Source: Hydra vulgaris
Taxonomy: Eukaryota; Cnidaria; Hydrozoa; Anthoathecata; Hydridae
Reading direction: 5' to 3'
DNA length: 64,000 bases
Assembly: GCF_038396675.1 (NCBI RefSeq)
Contig: NC_088933.1
Location: 15,276,001 to 15,340,000, forward strand
Below the pieces are notes generated by a model, which was not told the origin of the DNA, searched no databases, and saw only the letters and a program-made list of their open reading frames with translations. This document shows positions 11,116 to 21,999 of this stretch, piece after piece (positions within the stretch are counted from its first letter, which is position 1; every line of letters begins with the position of its first letter). The position numbers were made by a program, and so were the translations under genes.

Positions 11116-11521
11116 TAGGGTTATGACTTTTTTTAACCCCATGCTCCTGTAGTGTAGTTTGATGAATTTTTGCCTTAAAAGCACGAAATGAACTATTATT
11201 TGCATATCTTTTAAATAAGTTCACCCCGCCATTGAAAAATCGATTTTGACATAAGTACTACTATGTATTTCTAGTGGACACAAGACTTGTTTATAACGTC
11301 TAAAACACGAATTAAAACACATTGATACATATTTTAGGCGTTTAAAATACGCCTTGTGTCCACTGGGTTACATAGTAATACTTATGTCAAAATCGATTTT
11401 TCAATGGCGGGGTGAACTTTTTTCAAAAGATATGCAAATAATAGTTCATTTCGTGCTTTTTAGGTAAAAGTTTATCAAACTACAGTACAGGAGCAGGGTG
11501 TTGAAAAAAATTCATAACCCA
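11116..11521. repeat. Foldback MITE, ~406 bp, arms ~190 bp
   Basis: Nearly the whole element is an inverted repeat. AGGGTTATGACTTTTTTTAA, GCTCCTGTAG, AAAAGCACGAAATGAACTAT and AAAATCGATTTTGACATAAG on the left are mirrored on the right down to TTCATAACCC. The imperfect direct repeat ATAAACAC flanks it (about 11107-11114 and 11523-11530). A half copy lies at 26532-26632. Confidence 0.85.
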
Positions 11522-11914
11522 AATAAACACATTAGAAATTACACACAAAACCGTACAAACATATTAACAATAACTATCAAGTATAAACGCACTTTAACTA
11601 CAAACCACTTGATGCCACGGAACACTTTCAACATTTAGCTTACATTGCGACAATAGATTTGGACAACAAATATATATGCGTTACTGCAAGTCTTGATTTT
11701 CACAGAAATGACAAATGCAAAATTATGAACGTTAAAAACACAAAGGTTGACTTTTTTTTCTTCATAAAACCATAAATTTTTATAAATATTGCTTTTCTCT
11801 TGAATGGAAACCAAAAAACTATTTTACTTTAAAGTTTTATCAATTTATAACCTTTGTTTTAAAAATAAAGGAAATAAATATTTTCTGTATTTTAGGAATT
11901 CGACCAAAACGTTG

Positions 11915-12062
11915 AAATGGTCATAACTTTCTCGGACGTCGCAAAATATTTTTAAAAATTTGTGTGAATCATCTCCATGTATATACCTATATACCTAGCA
12001 CAAAAATTTTCAGAGGAAATATTTTTTGACCTTGATGGTAATTCCATGTCTATGTGGTGTGC
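11915..12062 (-). repeat. Right inverted arm of the 8.3-12.1 kb element
   Basis: Complement of 8322-8460; see that entry. It ends near GCTGTGT, mirroring CACACAGC at the left arm. Confidence 0.8.
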
Positions 12063-12070
12063 TAGCTGTG

Positions 12071-13214
12071 TAATGTCTTTATGGTAAATTTATGGTAGAA
12101 ATTTCAAAAAGAAAATCCATAATTATAAATCTAAATTATAAAAAAATATATAAATAAGTTGCGTCTAAACAAAAGTTACTAGTAGCAACAAAAAAAGTCC
12201 ATCCTTGGCTTTTAAAAAAAATTAAGTTAAAAAATAACGATAATAAAGTTGTTTAAACTTTTATCCATACGCATATAAGGTAATGTCGATTTATTGGTTT
12301 ATTGGTGATCTTTCTCAACAAGAAAATTGAATTAAGGTTTTTTTTATAACTTTTGTCCAAGTATTCATAACCTGTTAAATGTATATAATCTACATACTTT
12401 CTCTCCAATTAAGAAAATTAAATTTAAAAAATTATGATCAAAAAATTAATCATAATATCACAAAAAAGTCATAACCTTCCTATTTGTGACACCATGCTAC
12501 TAAAATTACCTAACATGTTGCTAAGACTGCCAAAAACTTTCCGTTTAAAATAAAATCAAAAGTTTGTAACTTTGTATTTTTTATAACTAAAATAAAAAGG
12601 AACAAAAAAATGTTGTTTTACTTAGAATATTTGTTGAAACTTTTATAATTAAATTATTTCTTTTTGCCAAATATTGACTTATTTTTGATTTCCTACTCTT
12701 GGTTATTTTCACGAGTCAAATCAACACTGCTATCATAAACCTTAAAAAATTGTTCTGCAAAACTTTTATGCATTTATTTTTTATTTAAAAAGAATAAATG
12801 CATTGTTTGATTAGAATATGAGAAATAACATTTACTAAAAGTACTAAAAGATGACAAATAATATCAGACAAAGGGTGACGTGGCTATATTGATTCTTCTC
12901 TCTATATAGTTATTACAGACCAGATTTTTCCGACACCCTTTCACTATTGCATACTTCTAACAGATTCACACAAAATCTACCACCGCTCATTTATCTATAC
13001 TTACTAAAACGCACAGCAGGATTTTGGTTGTTTTTTTTAACATTTATGTCAAAAGCTAATAGCGATAATTTTGTCGCTAATGAAAACAAATAATATTTTG
13101 TAGTAAATTAATACGAAGTGAAGTCTCCCTTAGATTTAATTACACTTTCACTCAACTTATATTTAAAAAATACTAATTTTATTTTTAAAATAAATAATTT
13201 TCGGCATTTCTTAG
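12071..13214. other. A+T-rich spacer, no gene seen
   Basis: No credible reading frames, no recognised repeat. A few poly-A/T runs only. Confidence 0.5.
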
Positions 13215-13850
13215 GTGTGATTACTCAATCACCAAACCTCTTGTACACAAGCCCAAACTTCATCCTTATTTTTAGGTGAAGTAGAAAGGTTGTAGACCCG
13301 TTGTAAAACTATTACACATAAGAGTGGATTAAGATCAGGGCTTTGTGCTGGCCAGTTAACGACTTCAATTTTTTTTCGTAAAGGAATTTAATGGTCTTAT
13401 CAACCTTATTTGAGGGTTTTTGTCTTGCATAAACATTGTGTTACGTACAGTTCTGCCCCATTTTCGAAGGTGTAAAATCTTGGTGGTTTACGTTTTTTTA
13501 TCTGTCCGAATCCAGTCATAAAAGTTATTAAAAGTTGGGTTTGCATGAAGTTTAACATAATTTAAACAAGATTGACGGTAACGAGAAACCAACACTGAAT
13601 TCTTGATCTTCTTTTTGGATTAAAAAACAATTGTTTTAAGCTCTCAATTGGCTGCTTGAACTGAAGCATGAGTCCGATAGCTATTATTATTAAATTTGGA
13701 ACTCCTTTTGCAGTTTTAGATTCTCCAGAAGCATCTAGACAAGCAATTGTTCTTTGGTTTTTTAGTGTAAAAATTTTCTTTTGACCACTTTAGTCTCATT
13801 TATTCGGAAATCACAGCACAATTTAATTTTATTTGTGAGATTATGAGTAT
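13215..13850 (-). pseudogene. Tc1-like transposase relic
   Basis: The minus strand reads VNWPAQSPDLNPLL (about 13320-13362), the conserved block before the third catalytic residue of Tc1-type transposases. It is followed by NKDEVWACVQEVW (about 13228-13266). Upstream, TMFMQDKNP (about 13415-13441) corresponds to the usual QQDNxPxH block holding the second Asp. In the DLNP block the expected IE is replaced by LL, so the catalytic Glu seems lost. Frames shift between the blocks. The N-terminal third is only weakly visible (about 13500-13850). Confidence 0.7.
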
Positions 13851-14570
13851 GAGATTATATATATGAGATTATAAGACTTTTAAAACTCAGCAGCTATTTC
13901 ACGATTTTTGCGATTTAATCCTTTCGACAATATTTTTTTCCTGCTCAAGATTTATTTTCTTCATGTTCTTAGAACATTTTTTTTAATGTTATGTAAACAA
14001 AATTCAATTTTAAATTCTTTGAAAAACTAATCTTTGGAAAGTTAATATGAGAAAGTTGGGTAGTCATGGAAATAAATTGCTTATTTCTCAAACGCTAACA
14101 AAAAAACTAAGTGTCAAATAATTTTTATGAAAGTAGAAACAATTATTTATTGATTTAAAAGCAAAAAATAGTTATAGTGCACTTAAATAAAATACTAAAC
14201 ATTAAAGAAATAAAGTTAGAAAACGTTTAAAAAAATTGGAGGGTAACCCAGACATTAAACAGGAGGTTTAAATCGAAACGGTAATAACAATATTCACAAA
14301 ATGTTAATTGTTAAGCTAAACCGTGAAATCATTGGAGTTGGTTGCAATGCTCATATTTTATCAAACGCCATAAACACTGCATCTGGTTGTTTATCTATTG
14401 ATTTATCTATTTTTTTAAATGTTTACCAATAATTTTTTTAAAGTAATGATATTGAAGTTTACAAAAGGGTATACAACTTCTTTTTATTTTAATTTTCTGT
14501 ATTTAAAAAAAAAGTCTCCTTCAAGATTTTTTTAAGATTTTTTGTTACTACTTTCAATTAGAAGTGAATT
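13851..14570. other. Spacer, no gene seen
   Basis: A+T-rich. May include decayed 5' sequence of the adjacent Tc1 relic, but no motif supports this. Confidence 0.4.
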
Positions 14571-14575
14571 TTAAA

Positions 14576-15440
14576 TTATAGGCTAGAAGCAGATATTAGT
14601 TTAGAAAATGGAAATGTTAATTGGCAAGTTAATCTTTGCAGAAATAAAAGAGAAAGGCTTAGGCGAGATAAATCAATAATTGAAAAAATGCTAGATGTGC
14701 TCTTCGGCAAGCAGAAAATAATTTGAAGCAAAATGAGGAGAGCGTGGTTAGGCAAGTTAAAAATAATTGTCACAGAAATGAAAGAGATAGGCTTAGCAGT
14801 CTTCTCCGTTTGAAATTTAATACAAACGCACAAAAAAGAGCTGGCAGGATGTTCTTTTTTAAGTTAGCCTGCGCGATTTAAAAAATTTATTTTTTTCTAC
14901 TACTTAAAAATAGCTAATAGAATGCTTTGAATAAATACTAGATAAAATAATTAAATAAAAAAAAGACAGGTAAAAAAAAGCATTTTTTATAAAAGTTATG
15001 CAAATGAACAAAAAAAATTTTGTTTTAATTTAAAACAAAACGCTTGATTTTTTTGGCAAGCGCTTTTTTATGTGCTCGCCAAAATTTTTGAAGGCGTGAG
15101 AGTAACTGCGAAAAGACTTGAGCGCAATATGCTGGCTTAACGGAGAAGACTGGCTTAGGCGAGATAAATAAACAGTCAACAAAATGCTAGATATGCTGCT
15201 AGAAACAAAAGAATGCATTGTATAGCAAGAGGTAATACTATTCCAGATTATAATTTATTAGAAGAATTAAATTTGTTAGCATTGGGGTGCTAAGAAATTT
15301 CCTGATGAAACACATTTTTTGTTGCCATAATGGAAAGCATTTTTGCAAAATTTATTTAAAGAAAATTATAATGACAGTCTATCTTTTACTTCATATACAG
15401 CAAATGTAGTTCAACCCTTGAATCATGGGCCTTTTTTTTC
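14576..15440 (+). pseudogene. Helitron-like Rep/helicase upstream fragment
   Basis: The plus strand contains arginine-rich repeats, LCRNKRERLRRDKSIIEKML (about 14622-14690) and NNCHRNERDRLSSLLRL (about 14760-14815), and then a repeat of the same type with GLRRDKSTVNKMLDML (about 15150-15200). A GAKKFPDETHFLL phrase follows (about 15288-15330), then LQNLFKENYNDSLSFTSYTA (about 15345-15405). Known animal Helitron proteins start with similar R-rich tandem repeats, followed by a Cys-containing box of the CGAxxFxDE type and a leucine-rich LLxNLF-SFTS segment before the Rep domain. Here the Cys residues of the box are partly lost and frames shift. No Rep HUH or helicase motifs follow, so only the 5' part is present. 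Confidence 0.5.
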
Positions 15441-16085
<645 letters not shown>

Positions 16086-16136
16086 ATAATTGTTACATTT
16101 GAGCTTCAATTTTTTCATCGGGTAGTAGTAACAGTA

Positions 16137-16590
16137 TCGAAAACAGCCAAACTAATTAATCTCGAAAAAGGACTTTCCAGAATAGCATCGAAATAGAGAA
16201 TAACATCAAAATTGTAAAAAAAGGAATTGTATCGAAAATCTGAAAAGCAGAATAATCTCGAAACTGTGAAAAAAGGAATAGTATCGAAAAGGGACTTTTC
16301 AGAATAATCTCGAAAAAGAGAATACATCAAAATTGTTAAAAAAGAAATAATAACGAAAATCCAAAAAGCAGAATAATCTCGAAATAGTTCAAAAGAGAAT
16401 AACTTCGAAAAGGGACTTACCGGAATAATATCGAAATTGTGAAAAAGAAATTCTATTGAAAATTCAAAAAACGGAACTAGATCGAAATTGTGAAAAAAGG
16501 AATAAAATCAAAATGGGACTTTCCGAAATAATATCGAAAATGTGAAACAAAGAATAGGTTCGAAAATTCCAAAAGCAGAATAAACAGAAG
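16137..16590 (+). repeat. TCGAAA-type degenerate tandem array (left arm)
   Basis: Around 15-18 copies of an AGAATAATATCGAAA-like unit alternate with GTGAAAAAAGGAAT linkers. The phrase CGAAAAGGGACTT marks a longer period. It sits just beyond the (TA)n tract. Confidence 0.85.
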
Positions 16591-17231
16591 GCCAGTATTT
16601 TGCGGTTTTGAATTAAAGTGTAGTAATTATACTGTATTGCATAATTTATACAATATAAACTAAAAGTTCTATTAGTAGAACAAAAAATATTGAATGTTGT
16701 GTTGTTGGCTATTTATAAAACGATTTAGAACAAGACGTTTTGATTTTATTTACATTTAATGTCAACAAACTATAAAAAGTTACAAAATTTTTAGTCAAAA
16801 TTAATAAAGATTTACGAACCATAAAAAGTTTAAAGGATAAAGTTATTTGTAAATATGCAAAATCATATGCCAACCAAGTCATCTGTAATATGTGCAAAAA
16901 AAATTCAAGTAAAAATACTTTAACAAAATACTTTAAAACAAGGAGAGCAGGATAAAAGATCCTGCCTAATAAAATAATTATAAAAGCTAATTAAAAAATC
17001 CTGATTAATAAAACAAGAAGAGCATGCTAAAAGATCCTTTTTAGTAAAAGATTATAAACAATACCCACTCTACCTCCAAATACCATGGAAAAATTACTAT
17101 TACATGTAGTCGTCTGGTCATTCTGTTCCAGAATGTTTAACATTGTAAATACAAAAAATATTGGGCACACAATTTTAAATACATTGCTGGTATGGTATGT
17201 AGCTACCAAATGTTAAAAATAAATTATCATA

Positions 17232-17496
17232 TTGTATTTTACAAGATTATTATTTAATAAAATTTCCATACCAGAAGTTATTGAGTTTATTATACAAGTT
17301 GCTGAGAGCTTAAATGAAAATATTTTACGAGTTGTCTATTGTCTTTACAAAACGTTTTGTAATAGTTATAAAAATTCCCTACATATTTATGTTGGAACAC
17401 TTTCCTACTTACTTACAAAATCATGCAGAATCTGTTTGGTTTGGTTTGGTTTTTGAAGAACTTAAAAAAAATAAAGAAGAAATTAGAAAATACTGA
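17232..17496 (+). other. Unassigned short open frame inside the foldback element
   Basis: Two overlapping frames occur here; one ends HFPTYLQNHAESVWFGLVFE then EELKKNKEEIRKY. The second half has protein-like composition. It could be an upstream part of the P-like transposase, since it lies about 190 bp before the DEMYLQK motif in the same orientation, but I see no diagnostic residues. Confidence 0.25.
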
Positions 17497-17681
17497 TAGA
17501 TATGCATTATTTTAGTGCTATACTTCCATGCAACTATTCAAAGCACACACTATATCACCAATGAAAATTATTTGGAAAGATTTTTCATTGCTTTCTTCAT
17601 TAAAAACACATTCTGGCTATATTGACACAATAGAATATGCAAAATTATTCAATATTTGCTCAAAATCAATATTGGCCCAAA

Positions 17682-17765
17682 ATGTTGCAAGATAAATGTT
17701 TAATATTTGATGAAATGTATTTACAGAAATATTCAGAACTGAACTTTGAACTAAAAAAAACTTAA
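17682..17765 (+). pseudogene. P-element-like transposase scrap
   Basis: A 27-codon stretch reads LQDKCLIFDEMYLQKYSEL and then meets a stop. CLIFDEMYLQK is the block around the first catalytic Asp in P-superfamily (THAP9-like) transposases, normally followed by a CEEY-G-G-like turn; here only Y-S-E-L remains. Protein-like sequence precedes it in shifted frames (about 17500-17680). No THAP finger and no other catalytic blocks are visible. Confidence 0.5.
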
Positions 17766-17831
17766 GTCTAAATTTTTTAAAAATCGTATACAATAGAAAA
17801 TTGTTAAGAACATTCATTAAATAATGGGAAC

Positions 17832-17989
17832 CAGGGATGCGGAGTACCAAAAAGGACTCCGGATTTGAAAGTCACAAAAAAATTACTTTATCCTAGTTTT
17901 TGGAATCCAGGAGCTCTAAAAATTTCAGACTTTTAGGTTAGTAAGTAGAAGATTTAAAGCCGGAGTCATTTTGGGACTCCGCATCCCTG
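17832..17989. mobile_element. hAT-type MITE, 158 bp
   Basis: Ends CAGGGATGCGGAGT and ACTCCGCATCCCTG are perfect inverse copies. The match continues through CCAAAA and GACTCCGG with small gaps. Flanking 8-mers ATGGGAAC and ATAAGAAC agree at 6 of 8 positions, consistent with the 8 bp duplication of hAT elements. No coding capacity. Confidence 0.85.
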
Positions 17990-18429
17990 ATAAGAACATT
18001 CCGTGCATAATAAAAACTGCTTAATTATAAAAATTGATAGTAATTGATTGAGAAATGAAACATTGAAACTGTGACTATTTTTTAAACAGTGCTTTTGGTG
18101 TGCAAACTTATATATTATATTGATAAGTTCTCAAACGACATTTGGGAATATTGAGTTTCTTAAAAGTTTCTTAAATTTCAAGTTTTAAATCGAATTGAAT
18201 TTCATTGCACGTGCAAATTAAACTGTTCATTTAACTGCTGTTCTCCATTGTAGATGATGCTAACTTCGCGTAAAGTTGATGCGATATTTAGGTGAAAAGT
18301 TAGGAAATATTCATCGAACTTTTAAATAAGTTTTTTATTGAAAAGTGACTAAGTATTAAAAGTTTCTTAAGATTCTCTCCTAGTACTGGTTTTTTATAAA
18401 ATAAAAAAAAGTGTGATTAAAATGAGTTT

Positions 18430-18612
18430 TCGATCTTATTCGTTTTTATTGTTTTCGATATCGTTCCACATTTGTGAATTTCGATATAAAAACTTTTCGA
18501 TATGATTCTGAAAATCACATTTTTGATCTTTATCGTTATATTGGGTTTCGGTCAGTTATTTATCGATATTAATCATTTTTTTGATCAGTTGATTTTCGAT
18601 ACTATTCCGCTT
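18430..18612 (-). repeat. TCGAAA-type array in inverse orientation (right arm)
   Basis: About seven copies of TTTCGATATNATTC-like units, the complement of the array at 16137-16590. Confidence 0.7.
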
Positions 18613-18619
18613 TCCCCTT

Positions 18620-18851
18620 TCATCTTTTTCATTAAAGTAAGATACACTGATTGGCATTGCTAATATTTTTATACAAGATAGTACATTGAAGTCTAGATTT
18701 TTTTTAAATAAAAAATAGTTGATTTTAATCAATATTGGTTTATTTTTATAATTTACTCTCAGTTTATTTCATATTCAGTTTGTATTTATTTTTTTGTCAT
18801 ACTAGTTTTTAACTTATATATACAGTTATCTATATAAACTTATACAAAGAT
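18620..18851. other. A+T-rich spacer
   Basis: No recognisable content. Confidence 0.4.
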
Positions 18852-19062
18852 ATGGATTTCAATAAATCAGTTAAACTATAATCTTTAATCAGAAAAGTTC
18901 ACAATTCCTACGACTTTTTTACTTTTATATTTTTAATTGTAACATTAGTAATATTAATCGTAGTAGTAATAAAATCAAAATTAATTGACATTGAAAAGAA
19001 AGATATGCTGCTCAACGAGCGGAAAGCATACTTGCCAGAATTTAGTGTCAGGAAGTGTTAAA
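18852..19062 (+). CDS. Candidate small single-pass membrane protein or exon, with an early stop
   Basis: From ATG at 18852 the frame reads MDFNKSVKL, then TAA (18879-18881). The same frame stays open for 60 more codons to TAA at 19060-19062. That part has a basic lead (IRKVHNSYDF), a strong hydrophobic run FFTFIFLIVTLVILIVVVI (about 18927-18983), and a charged tail with KKDMLLNERKAYLPEFSVRK. This is the shape of a type I or II single-span protein. TTAATCAG at about 18885-18892 could be a splice acceptor, which would make the open part an internal or last exon and the ATG irrelevant. I recognise no family; it may be a pseudogene or chance. Confidence 0.3.
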
Positions 19063-20897
19063 TTGATTTTACTCAAGACAAATCAAGTAAAATCAAATTA
19101 ACTTAAGAACAAAACTAAGTATAAATTTTACTATTCATAACAATAATTAATAAGTCTTTAATTTGAATGATTTTAATCTTTATTATAAATCCAAACATAT
19201 AATTATGTCCTTTTTTTAGTTGCATTTGTCATTACTTTAGTTTGCTTACTGTTAAAAAATGGTTTTAATTTAGTAAATTTATATAGTGTAAAGTTTACTC
19301 TATTAATGTTAACAGTTAAGGAGAAGCTGTCTTTATGTCGTTAACTATAAGCAATGACTAATATAACTACTGATATTTGCTGTTAGGGAGCCCAATTTAA
19401 AATATTATTTATAGATAAATTTATACGGGTTGCCTTCTGCTAGTTTAGAATTAATTTACTTTATTCAAAACTTATTTAAAACACTTTTTTCAACCAAAAG
19501 TACCTTTATTAAAATTTATTTATTAAAACAAAACTACAAAAAAAAAAATTTTCCAGATTAATTCTTTTTACTTGAGGTTATTTATTTTTCAACACCATAA
19601 AAACGTCACAATCATACTCAGATGTAAATCATACACAATTTTCATGTGCCTAATCTTTACATGTACCCAATCCTTACATATAAAGTACATAATTAATAAT
19701 GGTTTCAGGGTTTACAAATAAACAAGTAGCATGCATTGTTTGCTTTTTTTAATCTACTTTTCTGTTGTTTTTTTTATTTATTAAGTGAGTATGAGTTGCT
19801 TAACATAAAGAAAAAAGGAAAAATTTCACTTTTTTGAGCTTTCCTTTTTCTAGAATTGATTATTTTTTGAGAAATTGTAGGAATTAGCAGATTTAGTAGC
19901 TGCATTAAAAATTAATGATTTTTTTAAAAGGATTGCTAAGATAAATGTTGTAGAAACAAAAATGCCAATGTACATTATTAATTTATAAATCATTGTTGCG
20001 TGATTAAGAATGTTGTTACTTATGATGGCTCATTTATTTCTAATAGGTCATTTATTATTGAAAAATTATTTATTAATGATGGCTCATTTACTTGCCTTGT
20101 TGTTGTTGTTGATGGTTTAACTGCGATAAATACATCTTTTATCATAGATGGTAAATAATTAAGATCAGAAAATATATTTTTATCTAATATAAATATTTTA
20201 GTATATTTAAATCCACTTTAAGCTATTTCATAGCGTGCAACTTTCGAAAACATACTGGATTTTATTCTAAAATTTGCTGGTACTTAACTAAATACTGTCT
20301 CAAAATGTTTTAAGACAGATCTGTCTAATGTTTGTAACTTTTGGGTGGTATGTAAGCTTTAAAATTCTGTCATGAAGTGTACTATGTGGTATCTGATATT
20401 TTAAAGATCCATTTCTAATACACGATTTTTAATACACGATTTTTCTTCAGCTTCCGTACTAGTTGCTTTTATAAATTTTCTTCTTACCTTTTCTTCTTTT
20501 TTCTATTACCCCTCTTCTTTTTTTTGTTTTTTTGTTTTTGTCTATTCAACTATCAAAATGAGGGCTATTTATATATTTTGTTATATATATTATATATAAT
20601 AAAATAAACAGCTAAATAAAAATAGTATTTTTTCCAATAAATTTAAACGAAAAATAAGGAGGTTTTACTCTAATATTGCAAACAAAGAGAGCAACTATGC
20701 ATAATAAGGGATCGGGGTGGTGTGGGGTGGGGTACAATAATAGAAAGCAAAAAGCTATGTAATGTACTAATAATAGTAATACTAATAATAATAATTTGAT
20801 ATTTAATACAATACATTATTATTATCTTTTTGTCAATAAACAAAGGGTAAATGATAAAAAAAAACACATTAATCGCATAATTTTTAATTTATAAATG
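19063..20897. other. Long A+T-rich stretch, no gene supported
   Basis: Nothing recognisable on either strand. Minor features are a GTTGTTGTTGTTG run near 20099 and a G-rich GGGGTGGTGTGGGGTGGGG run near 20713. A TTATTAATGATGGCTCATTTA-like phrase occurs twice in direct orientation (about 20016 and 20070). Confidence 0.5.
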
Positions 20898-21575
20898 GGA
20901 TAAGGGTCGTCCGTAAATTACGTGACGCTTTAGGTGGGAAAGGTTAAGCGATTTTGTGACAATTTGTTTCGATGGGAGGGAGGGGGTCTCCGATTTTGTA
21001 ACGCAACATTTTTTTTTCAGTTTTAAATCTAGAGAAGATTTTCTTTTAATTAAAAGAGTACCTGACCAAACCACAACCCTCAGTTGATGTATCTACATGT
21101 TGATTGTAACTGCGCCTAAATCTTTCTTAGTCGATGTGTACGCTCCCTTGACGGAATAGTTACAGCCTGTTAACAAACTGTTAAAGTTTTAACAGTCTAT
21201 GTGGGGTACACGCTCTGCGCTTTGACTTTATATGGTCCAAGTGCAGAACTTTATTTATTTGATGCACAAAAGTGTGCAGCCACAAAAAATATGGCACAAA
21301 CAAAAAAAAATAGAAAAATTTCGTCATCGATAAACCTCGAAACTCTAAGTTTATTAGCCGGAAGCGGAATCCACTTGGCCACGCTAACATGACAAATAAT
21401 GAGAAAATTATATCTAAAATTAGAATGACGTTTAGGATAGCGATGTTAATTTATACAATTTTGCACGGAACTATTGGGGTGGAAAAAAAAAGCGATGCAT
21501 CACGAGGAGGGAAGGGGAGGGGTCAAATATTGTCAAAAATTGTAAGACGTAATTTATGGGCGGCTTCAAAGTTGT
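20898..21575. repeat. Candidate non-autonomous element with CGTAAATTACGT-type ends
   Basis: The left end reads GTCCGTAAATTACGTGACGC (about 20909-20928). Near 21543-21570 the inverse GACGTAATTTATGGGCGGC is found. Next to each end is a G-rich GGGAGGGAGGGGGTC (left) or GGGAAGGGGAGGGGTC (right, about 21510) block and a TTTTGTAAC or TTGTAAGAC block. Only the outer ~25-60 bp look paired; the G-rich blocks are direct rather than inverse, so the structure is uncertain. Short frames inside are not genes. Confidence 0.4.
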
Positions 21576-21999
21576 CCAGAGTTAACCTAGAAATATACGT
21601 CCAGCACCACCCATTTATACCACAGTTCAAGTTACTATTTTTAAAACCAATCATAAAAGTATAAAACAGTTTTTTTTTATTTTTAATAAATATTGTTAAT
21701 TAAATTTGTAACATAACTAAATAAAAGTTAAATGCATAAAATAAAAATTAGATACAATTATAAAATCATAATTGATGACACACAGCTATTCTGATGGTAA
21801 AAAACAATATATTGCACTACAATCCGATTGCTTTGAAATATTGGGGCGAAGTTGGAAGTAAAGATGTTTAAAAAAAAAATTTCTTTAAACATCTTCACTT
21901 CTAACAAGACTGCAAGAAACCACTATTAAAGTTTTAAGTTACTGAAAAACAAAAAATGAAGTTAATAAAGCAAGATAACAATTAACAAGCAAGATAAAA
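21576..21999. other. Spacer with one hairpin
   Basis: A+T-rich. A hairpin lies at about 21851-21904, where AAGTAAAGATGTTTAAA is mirrored by TTTAAACATCTTCACTT. No gene. Confidence 0.5.

Larger units (their letters stand above)
8322..12070 (-). mobile_element. Candidate inverted-repeat element enclosing an unrecognised zinc-cluster gene
   Basis: About 140 bp at 8322-8460 is repeated in inverse orientation at about 11915-12062. Shared landmarks are ATGGAATTACCAT, GGTATAT-CATGGA-ATGAT, and ATTTTGCGACGTCCGAGAAA. Between the arms lies a broken minus-strand gene (8850-10705) and two MITEs that inserted later (10855-11091 and 11116-11521). The outer ends read ACACAGC-like on both sides, but I could not fix exact termini or a target duplication. 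The simplest reading is a DNA transposon bounded by inverted repeats. Confidence 0.55.
16137..18612. mobile_element. Candidate foldback element with TCGAAA-repeat arms and a P-like scrap inside
   Basis: 16137-16590 is a degenerate tandem array in which GGAATA-AT-ATCGAAAA-type units recur every 20-30 bp. A higher-order period of roughly 100-120 bp is marked by CGAAAAGGGACTTTCC (about 16162, 16286, 16397 and 16502). 18430-18612 holds the same motif in the opposite orientation (for example TTTTCGATACTATTCCGC at about 18593-18610). Between them lies a P-like transposase scrap and a later hAT-type MITE. Long arms made of short tandem repeats around a P-type transposase is the layout known for Foldback/Galileo elements. 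The ends are not defined and the right arm is short. Confidence 0.45.

Noticed and set aside
11027..11224. 65-codon minus frame
   Set aside because: Spans the junction of two MITEs.
21181..21664. Frames of 63-91 codons
   Set aside because: Inside a repeat-like region with no motif; they overlap on both strands.
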